Source of the DNA: Pampus argenteus
Taxonomy: Eukaryota > Chordata > Actinopteri > Scombriformes > Stromateidae
NCBI GenBank assembly: GCA_036937835.1
Contig: CM072860.1
Coordinates: 2,381,501 to 2,445,500 of the forward strand
DNA: 64,000 nt
Direction of reading: 5' to 3'
Positions 51,101-61,300 of the stretch are shown here, piece by piece. Within the stretch, counting starts at the first letter, position 1, and each line of letters begins with the position of its first letter. The translations under genes and the position numbers were made by a program. The notes below the pieces were generated by a model. The model had not been told where the DNA came from. It searched no databases and saw only the letters and a program-made list of their open reading frames with translations.

Positions 51101-54100
51101 TGACTGCAGCAAAACGTTTGAACGTCTTTGTGACGCGATTTAGTCCAAGAAAGATTTTTCATTCCTTTTTTTTTTCATTAAAACTGAAGGACGTTCAGAT
51201 TTGAGTTTTAATCAAATCCTCAGGACCAGTGTGTCATACTGCAACTTCTACTTTTTTGGGATGTTGACCTCACAGGAGGTTGAACCCAGGCTGTCCAGAG
51301 GAGGAACAGTCTCTCTGACATGACAATGGTCTTGACTCACCCGATCAGTCCAGATCAAAATCAGGTTAAATGTGGTTGAAAAAATGACATTTTCTTTTAG
51401 ATGTTTTGGTTAAATTCTTCCAACTGGTAAAACAAGTATTCATGAATCACTGCAGTGACCAGAATAGTATGTGAAATAGTAAAAGCTACTTGTTGTGTTT
51501 TTCACTGCTATATCAGATTTTCATTGCTTCCATTATCACAGCTTTTGAAGAAGCACTTCTGCTTACTGTAAATCCCCACATTTGTGGGACTCATGTCCTC
51601 TGACTCATCCTCAGAAACTGCTCTGAACACGTTGGAAGAACAGCTTGGTTTTGTGGTTTGGAAGACATGCTCCCTTCTCCCCTGCATCGCTCCCAAACAC
51701 CACCACGGCTCTTTATGTTACATTCTTGGGTTGCAAAACTGCACATTCATCATAAACTTTGGAGGTTTTTTTTGTCCTTATTGTACATTCTGTCTCTGTC
51801 TAACTTTGGCGTCACATCGTTTGTTTAGATTTTCACAGTCATCAGTCTGAAAATGGAGGATGGGGGGGGGGCTAATGTTGGTTCAATAATGGTATTTTGT
51901 CTGGGTGAGTTTGGATAGTTCCCACACATATTCATACACACACACACATACAGGCATAGACGCACATACACAGGCTCTACATAAACTTTCTCAGGGGATA
52001 ATTTAAGGACATTGTCAATGGAGTCGAACAATCAGTGGGCTCAGAAAGAAAATCCCTCTTAAGGAACCAGAACCAGGAAACAAGAGTGTTTATTTTGGAA
52101 ATAGTTCTCCTGCTCCTGCTTTATCATAAACAATAATATTCAGACATGGTCCTTTCCTTTTCCCTCGTGGTGCCAGGATCCGCATTCTTCTCCCAAAACT
52201 GTACCTCCAAACGTTTTTCTGAAATACCTGGAACAGTCTCTGTTTTTCAAGTCTTTTTACGGTGCAAGTTCAAGTCAAGTTGAGACAAACACAAGTCGAT
52301 TTGAAATCTCAAGTCGGGTTTAAGTCTTGTTAAATTTGAAGTCAACAAGACAAATTCAAGTTTAGTTAAAGTCTTGTTAGGTTCAAGTAAATCCGAGACG
52401 AGTCCAAGTCAAGTGTCCGGTCAGTCAAGTCACATCTCTCAAGTCTGAGTCCATGTTAAGTCTGGAGTCAATTGAGGCACATCCACTCAAGTTAAAGTCA
52501 TATAAAGTCTCAAGTGAATCAAGACAAGGTCAAGTGGTCATTTTCAAACGTCCATGTCTGTCAGGACTGACTGAAACAAGTTCTAGTAGTGAGTTAAAAT
52601 ACTGCACTGGCAGATTCAGAGAGCAGCATAACGCTCAAAGTTCAAAGTTTATATTTGCTTGATATTTATTTATTACCAGTGTGTTCAAACCTTGACGTCA
52701 CGTCCTGTTTCAGTTTTGTTAAACAGAAGAATTTAAAGTCAACTTTCACAGCAGTCTGCGTCAAAGTTAAGTCCTCTGTAACTTTAAGTCTGGCTTGAGC
52801 TCGGCTTGTTTTTATGCTCCGTACAAAGTTATTTTCATCTAGCAGCAGTTTTCCCCACAGACTGAAAAAGATCCAGACTTTTTCTACCTTTTTGTTTCTG
52901 GCTCTGTTTTTCTCTTGGACACTCTGTCTGTTTCCCTGTCGGTCTCACCCACACTCTGCAGGGGGTTTGACTTGAATCTGGCCAGCATATGGGCTCGGAA
53001 GTCTGTATATGGGAAATTAGGGAATATCAAGGGATATGCTGGAATGCCTGGCTTCAGATCAGACTGGAGAACTTACTGTACATGTTAGATGAGTTTTTAA
53101 TAGCAGTTGAATGGAAGTCCAAACAAGTTGTAAGGAAGCTGTTTCCACAGAATCTGGATTGGCAAGTTCCTGCTGCAGTAGGTCTCAAGTTTTATGTGAG
53201 CTTTGATGTTCCAAGACACTTACAACTGTGGTTACAAATAAGCATGTCATCTCAGCCATTGTGACTGGGTAAATCATCACATTTATACCGAAAATATTTA
53301 TTGCTGCTTTCAACCGGGGTTAAACAGATGCCGTAGTCACAAAAAAAGAGACAGTTACAAAATGGAAAATGGGAACTTGCATCAGCCAAAAGATGACTTC
53401 ATTCATCTACAGTAGAAATATGTTTCTACAGTTACAAACATTACAGAGGCAGGTTTATATTTGAGCATAATCAAGGATGAACATATCCATGTAAGTGATG
53501 CAACAAAGAACTAATTATTCAAACCACCTCATAAGCAGAAGCAGATTTGGATGCTTACTTCTCAAAAACGAGTTGTTAAAGTAAGTTAGAGCAAATGATT
53601 AACAAGGAAAACAAGCAGTTAACTATGAAAAGGACAAATTACAAAGATGGGGACATTTCCTTTATTCAATAGTTGACAGGAAAATATAGTGACATAGTGA
53701 AGTGGATGAACAGATCAGAAAGTCTGTAGCACACAGGTGGAGCAGGGATGTTACAGGTGCAGGTGTAAAGGTGGCCAACGTGTTGTTTGAATGCTGAGTT
53801 GAGGTCATGAATGAGGAAGAGTAAACATGTTGTTGTTTTGCTCCGGTGGATCCTCACCTGCGTCTGTCTCGTTCTCTCCTCCCAACAGGCGCAGCGTTCC
53901 TCTCATCAGGCCTCACTCCTGGCACCTGGCGAAGCTATCGGAGCAGCCCCTCCCGCCCCCTCCCCCGCCTCCATCTCCTCCTCCGCCCTGCCTCCCCCCT
54001 GTAGACTCCCCTCCTCTCCCCCCTCCTCCTCCTCCCTCTGCCATGCAGCTCCACCCCGGCCCCTACACACTATCCTGGCACACAACTGACAACAGGTGAG

Positions 54101-55291
54101 ACGATATCAATAATCTATTTATCCTTTTTCTGATCACTCAAAATCTTTCTTATCGTTTATGAGTTTTGTCATTAAGACATTTAAAGACGTTGCCTCGGAC
54201 TCTAGGAAATTATACTGGGCAGGGTCATACTGTCACTGTGAATCATACCCCGTCGCTCTACTGGACAGCAGCTGGGGATTTTGGTCCCTGACTAGCAGGA
54301 AACGGGTGACATCACCATGTCAGCATTACCCATGCAGGAAGCTCAATATAAACATAAGCAATCACATCCACCTGGTGACCTGCTCTTTGTCCAAGTGGAT
54401 GCTTGAACTGAGTACCATGTTCGGCATCTTAGTTTAATGTGTAACACACACTAAGAGTTACTAATTAGCACTAAAGTACCGTGGAGGCTGTAATTTAAAT
54501 TTTGACCTGATGGTGACAACTAGATAAAATAGTCAGATTACCAGTGTGATTCCAACTCATCCTGCGGGATACATAAATGTTTGTACCATTGTGAGATATT
54601 TCAATCAAAACCACAAACGTCAACCTCATCATGGAGGAAAAATCAGGGGATTTCTGAAGTCATTAGGATTTATCCTGCGGGGACCATGAAGGTCTGGACA
54701 GAATTTCATGGAAATCCATCCGACAGTTGTTGAGATATTTCAGTCTGGACCAAAGTGGTGAACTGACCGACAAATCTAGAGCCACACCGCAAGCATGTCT
54801 TAAATTCAGGCTTAAATACACAACAGTGACATCTCAGTAATTTTAAAGGTACAATAAAGTGGCATTTCACTAAATCTTAAGATAGATTACTGTAGTACTG
54901 TTGCACATACGTTGCTGCATCTTGTGGATTTGGTTTGTTTTCTATCTGTGTTGTTGCAGTCCTGAAATAAGACACAGTGTCAGTGTGTATAAAAAGAAGT
55001 CCTGTACAGCGTATGCAGGCACATTTGTATTCTGATCTCACAACTGTAATCTTTGGAAGGAAAGAGGAAGTTACCACCGTCTGTATATTGAGTCACAATA
55101 AAAACACCCTTTGTCTTTGTTTGTCAGCTTCGTGGCACGTTGGTGCCTTGTACTGTTCTCTTTTTGATAAGAATCAATGATATAATATACCACCATTAGA
55201 TTTAACAGTCCCATGTGGTTTAGATAGCAGTGTGTGTGTGCGTGTGTGAATGGGTCTCCATTCCCACAGTCTCTCCTGCCTGATCTCATCT

Positions 55292-55333
<42 letters not shown>

Positions 55334-58300
55334 GCATCTGATGAGGAGGCAGCTCCCGACATAACTCTGGACAATGGCATGTGACAAAGAGAGGAAGACA
55401 TTCAATAAACTCAAGGAGAGGAACATTTTGTACAGTTTGCATCTGTGTGTGTGTGTGTGTGTGTGTGTCTTTTTATGTTTGAAAGCGAAAAACAAGTGTG
55501 TTTTTTCTGTAGGTGCAAAAAGGACATTTTAGGAGGACGATTAAACCAGGTTTTTTTGCTTTTATCTGCAGTCGCACAGCAGCTTTCATCCGATAAAATG
55601 AGTCTGTGTGTGTGTGTGACACTAAGAATTAATCCAGTTAGACCTGAACACACATCTCACATACCCCATCATGTATGTGTGAATGTGTGTCTGTGTGTGT
55701 CGTCCAAGCACACTCACATGTTCCACATTGTCATGTGATTGGGCAGTAGTGACAGTCATTTCCTGTCCGGCTCCCGTCTCATTTCCTCTCTTACTTTTTC
55801 TGTCACCTGGGTCAAATCTATACAGCAGCCTCTCCTTTCTAACTCGATTCTGTCATGCAGATGATGTCCTTCCTTTGTTATTAATTACTGGTATCTTTTA
55901 AAGGACCATTACTGTTAAGTTTTAGCGCTTAAAATATAGATCACATGTGCATGATTACATGAATCTGAATGAAATGAAAAATACAGGGCACAATTCTCTA
56001 TTTACGCAGCCTTTCATTGAAAAACAGGCGGGCAAGTGCTTGTGACTTTGTGGAGATTAGCGGTTCAGTGACTGCTCATACTGTACATAGGACATTAACC
56101 TCCATGGACGACGTCCAAAAAGGAAACCAAGTCTCACTAAACATTAAAAAAAAAAAATGTAATCTTGCAAAATTGCAAGATTAAACTTTGCCAAAGAACA
56201 TGAAAAGAAACCTGATGAATACTGGCAGCACATTCTTTGGTCAGATGAAACAAAAATAAATTTGTTTGGATCAGATGCGGTCCAGTGTGTTTGGCATGGA
56301 CCCGGTCAGGACTGCCACAGTGACTGCATAGTGCTGACTGTGAATTTTAACATTATAACCTGTACTCTGTTTTGTTATATTCTGTATGTACTCTGTCAGT
56401 TCCCATCACATGGCAGCTTTATTTTACACCCATTAGTCCGGTGACTTCCTTGAATATTGCTGTCTGCTCCTGGTTTTCTTAACAAAGCCTTACAGTATTT
56501 AGGAATATTCACTATGTAAACTAAAACACTAGATTTTAACACATCTACAAGACAGGACAAATACGACTTGATCTGCGCTGTGCTGTATTAAAACAACTCA
56601 AGCAAGTTGGCATTTTCTACAGAAATGAATGGAAACCAATGGATGGCTTCCAATTTTCACAGCAGCGTTTCTCGTAAAATAAATGTTATATGAAACACAC
56701 ATTATTTGTAATAAATGGACTAAAACATGTAAAACCACTGGTATGATTCTTTAAGAAATGTCATGGATTTTATTTATATTCTGCCAGGAAAGAGATTGAA
56801 AAGATATTCTGCAGACCACCAAAACATTTGACTACACAAGCACATTATCATGTTTTGATAAGAATAAGTAGTGGTATAAAACTTTGCAAGGGGGAAAGAC
56901 CCATGGGTTTTCAGATCTTTGCATGGATTATGAACCATAAATACCACAGAAACGGCCCGGGGATAGTCTGCCGGTTGATTTCCCTCACTGGTTTGAGATC
57001 AAAGCCCTTTTCGAAATTTCTCTCTTATGCCTCCCTTCCTCTGTCTCCCTGGCAACTTTCCCTATTGTTAGAATAAGACGGCAAAGGAATACAAAGGATG
57101 AGTGACCACTCACTCTTCTTTATATGAAAAAGAAAAACCACAATAAAATGAAAAGGTCTGCAGATTTTTGTTGGAGCCTTTACGGGTTGGATTTGAACCA
57201 AGCACAAACCCATCGGGTGCCCCTGCTCCCTGGGGCTAATATTCAGAGCCAATGTGTGAAATATAATTTTTTTTCTTCATTCCTTCAATACTCCATATGC
57301 AAAAATGTACTCCCTACTATTTTGTCTTTATGTGGTTTTCTCCCAAGACGTTGATGATGAGTTTTGGGACATTTTTAGCCTCTTATTAAAAACAGTTGAA
57401 AGCAGAAAGGGAGAGAAAAAAGGGGATGTGCAACAGAGTTCACAGGTCAGACCCAGAATATTATGGTTGCATGGTGTGCAGTCCAGACTATTACCTGACC
57501 TACAAAGCAAATTTGTTGACATTTTGCGACATCAGTCAGACTTGAATGAGCAGGTTTCAAATGTTTTTCAGCCATTTTGGAATGAATGAATGATGTAAAG
57601 GAGATGGGACAGGAAGAATCCACACAGAGTAAGAAAGGAATGAAAGTGGAAGGAGAAAGAGGATAAGAGGAATCAAGGGATGACTTGGAGACTGACTCCA
57701 GGCAGTGAGAGTTGATGAGGAGGAAATCTCTCTCTCTCTAAAGAGGCTTCCTCCGAGGGTCTTTAAAAACACATGGGGCTGCCGTGGATCTTTGGCTCAG
57801 GATTGATAAAAAACAGATTGCCCAGCTGTACGTTGTATTCCAGAAGAATATACAGTATATATGTCCACCAAATTAAGAATGACTTACTGTATATAGTCTC
57901 CAAATGTGTTTTCATCAATCTTGACGCTGATACACCTGATGAAGGTCAGACAAACCGGAACATTGTGATGTGATCCAATAAATATTTCAGCAGTAAACAA
58001 GACAGTGTGGGAGTTCTTCTATTTGTCATCAATCATGGTGTAACATCATAATGTTTAGAAAGGAACCACATGAACTTCCCCCCCGGGAGACATTAAAGTT
58101 TACTTTGATGAATTAACATATCAATTATCAACTATTGTAATTATAGTTGTGACTTTATTTAAATGCTTGACTAGGGCAAAAAAAATTAATTGTTTGCATC
58201 CACTTTTAAACCATTGATTATTTATATGATGATGATAGAATATAAAATGTCCAAAAGCAACGATAAATGCCTTTTTTTTCAAGGTCCTAAAGACAAAGGT

Positions 58301-61300
58301 GATGTCTTCATTTTGCTTATACTGTCTGAAAAACTGTTTAAAATCCCAAACACTTACCTCTGTCTCCATCTCTCTGCAGTGACTTGTCCATGCAGTGGGG
58401 TCAGATATCCAGGCCTTACTCATCCACTGACCGAAGCAGTTCCCTGGGCTCCATGGAGAGCTTGGACACACCGACACCCACCACACAGCCTTACTCCGAC
58501 TCCCACAATTCACCCGTTGACCCAGTCCTCTTCAACAACAAGAGAGACTCTGCCTACAGCTCCTTCTCTGCCAGCTCAAACACATCCGACTACGCTACAG
58601 TGCCATTGAGACCTGGTGAAGCGTGCTCCATGGATAACCTCCTCCAAAGCCTTGGGCCAGCTTGTCGAGGCTACCCCAGCAGTGATGCCTCAACCCTAGT
58701 GAGGTTATCTGGCGAGACCCCGGATGAGGCACACCTGGTCATACTCAAGTCCCAGTCGCTGACGAGGCCAAGACCGAGGCCTGTCGAGGTAAAAGAGAGG
58801 CCTTCCTCCTGTTGCTATGAGGAGGAGAGGAGGGGAGGGGACTTTGATATCATGAGGCACAGAGGAAGGGGAACAGAAAGAAAGATGAACCCTCCTCAAC
58901 CTCCAACCAGGAAGGACAGTTTCAAGGCAACCCGGAGTCGCCCTAATACTGCCAATAAACGTTGTGTGTCTGCTCCAATTGAAATTTCCAGTGTCTATTA
59001 CGACGAAAACAAGTCAGGAGTTCATAATGGCTTTACTGCACCAGACAAAGGTGACAAAACTGGGAATTTCAAAGCAAATACTATAGAATCCTACTATATC
59101 CAAACTCAGACTAAAGAACTTGAACCTATCAGATGTGATACTAGTGCTAAAAGAGACTACACTTCAGAGACAAACACAGATCACCTCCCTGACACAGTGA
59201 GGGCCAGCACCACCTCTGGTCCTGGTTCCTTGCCTGCAGAGTCCTCAATGCAGGTTCAAGGACAATCTCATATCACGCACTCCGACACCAAGCACTCCTC
59301 TACTGGGCTACACCGGCACAGCGCCCCCGAGAAACTCCTCGCTACACAACTTCAGTTATTGCAGTTTAACAGTGACAGCTCGTCATTGGAGCCTTACAAT
59401 CCCTCGTACTCCTCAGATCCCTCCTTGTCCCCTTGTAGCAGCCAGTGGTCCCATTCGCAACTACAGCCCGCAACGGAGAATCAAGACGCTTCGCACAATC
59501 ACCTGGCCCCATCAAACAAGTGGGGAGGCAGCCGATGCTCAACTCCGGGATCTGTATTCTTGGAAGGGGATGGCGATGAAGGAGATTCAAGTGAGAGGGT
59601 GGATGGGATGGGTGTGAACAGCAAGTCCATCTCCCCGATTCAGCATCACCACCCCTGGGGCCGCTCTGTGAGTGTACCAGGGGACCCCGCTGGATCATCA
59701 GCCCAGGGAAAATTGGAGAGAGATTTTGAGCCTCTTAGTTCTGCTGTAAGTATGGACACATTACTGGAGGAGCAGAGAGAAATGGACAGAGAGATAAGTG
59801 GAGGGAAAAAAGAGAACGTAGAAGGAGAGGCAGTCAAGAAGTCAAACTCGTCCAGGAACCATCGACGAAACCGGCGTCGCAATGAGCGATTTGCTACCAA
59901 CCTTCGCAATGAGATCCAGAGGAAGAAGGCCCAGCTTCAGAAGAATCGGGGGCCAGGAGGGTTGCTTTGTAGTGGTGAGACGGTCCAGGAGGAGGGTCCA
60001 GACCTCCATGAGGATAAGGAAGAAATAGACCTGTCAGCCCAGGAAAGAAGTATCAAAGCTGCATTTGCCTCAACCATTAGTCCCCCAGATGCCCAGACCA
60101 CAACACCAGTCGAAAAATCCAAAAAATCAAATGAACAAAACCATGATGTCTTACAGACTCAACCCCAGTCCACAAGCTACAGTCAAAACAACATGTCCAG
60201 GTCTGTTCAGATTCTCGACCCAGGCTTGCCCAAGTTTGGTGTTGGTATCCGAGTTGTGGAGGAACCAGCTCCTGCTGGCAAAGCCCGGCGCTGGCGTTGG
60301 ACTCCGGAGCATAAACTCCAACCAGAGCCCGAACCAGACAGACGGTGTGGAGTCTTGGGTGAGAAGGTGTTAAGTGTCACAGGGTCAAGGCATGGAGTTT
60401 GTGCCTTCACCTCCTCATCCACCTCCTCCGGTCGCTCATCGTCCTGTTCTCGGATGGAGGAGTCGGATATTCTTCCATTTGCAGATAGAATGAAGTTTTT
60501 TGAGGAGACGAGCAAGGGCATGTCCAGGCCAAATATCTCAAATCTGTCAAGTCGCAGGCAGAGGAAACAACCCCACAATCTGGAGCACCAGGGAGGGGAT
60601 CTTGGTCAGCACCCAACCCAAAGGAGATACTCCTACCAGGGGGGATTTCAGCAGGAAAGTACCCTGCTTCCAAACACTATGGAAGCCAGGAGGCAGTCTG
60701 TGAGTACCAGCAGGGAGAGGCAGAAAGAGAAGGAAAGGGAACAAGCGAGAGAAAGGGAGGAGCGGGCAAGGGAACAAGAGAGGGAAGAAAGGTTGAGAGA
60801 AATGGAGAGACAGCAGGAGAGGGAAATAGAACTTGAAAGGGCAAGACTGAGGGAGATTCAGCGGGAGAGGGAACAAGAAGAGAGGGCAAGACAGTGGGAA
60901 ATGGAAAGAGAGCGGGAGCTGAAGTTGGAGAGAGAAAAAGAGATGGAGAGGGCAAAAGAGAAGGAACGTCTCAAAATAGAAAGAGAGAAAGAGCTTGAGA
61001 GAGAAAGAGAGAAGGAAAGGGAAGAAAATGCCAAGCTCACCTCGCATCAAGACTTCTTACACCAGGACAACTTCCCCAGCTTCCACCCCAAGTCTCAGGC
61101 TTTCTCTCACAGCCAGAATCAAGTCCCACGATCTGCTTTTTACCCAGTCAACACCCTTTCACTGCCTCAGGAGGAGCAGCAACCTTTGCACCAGGGATAC
61201 ACACCTAAAGAAGTAAGAGTCATGTACTCACATGCATCAAAACACATCCATGGACACATACATACACACACATGCTGGTTTCATGACTGATGAAAGATGT

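Larger units (their letters stand above)
39877..53888 (+). other. shroom4 intron 2
   Basis: 14.0 kb. It contains a 75-base CA array (41695-41769), several more CA/TG tracts, dispersed repeats near 42.5, 46.0, 46.8 and 47.5 kb, a candidate alternative first exon at about 49.7-50.2 kb, and the CAAGTC-rich tract at 52.26-52.55 kb. No nested protein-coding gene is supported. Confidence 0.8.
54096..58379 (+). other. shroom4 intron 3
   Basis: 4.3 kb holding a dispersed repeat (54580-54790), CA/TG tracts at 55290-55332 and 55446-55468, and a Tc1-type transposase relic (56100-56350). An open frame at 57305-57589 has an acceptor-like CCCAAG before it but no recognisable product. Confidence 0.8.

Noticed and set aside
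57305..57589. 94-codon open frame in shroom4 intron 3 with acceptor-like sequence
   Set aside because: It has no donor in frame before its stop and no recognisable domain. It would end the Shroom4 frame if included.
58190..58609. 139-codon open frame across the shroom4 exon 4 acceptor
   Set aside because: It crosses the intron boundary and reads exon 4 in the wrong frame; the Shroom4 frame has clear family matches.
60547..61050. 167-codon open frame antisense to shroom4
   Set aside because: A reverse-strand shadow of the Glu/Arg codons in the charged helix, giving only Leu/Phe/Pro/Ser.
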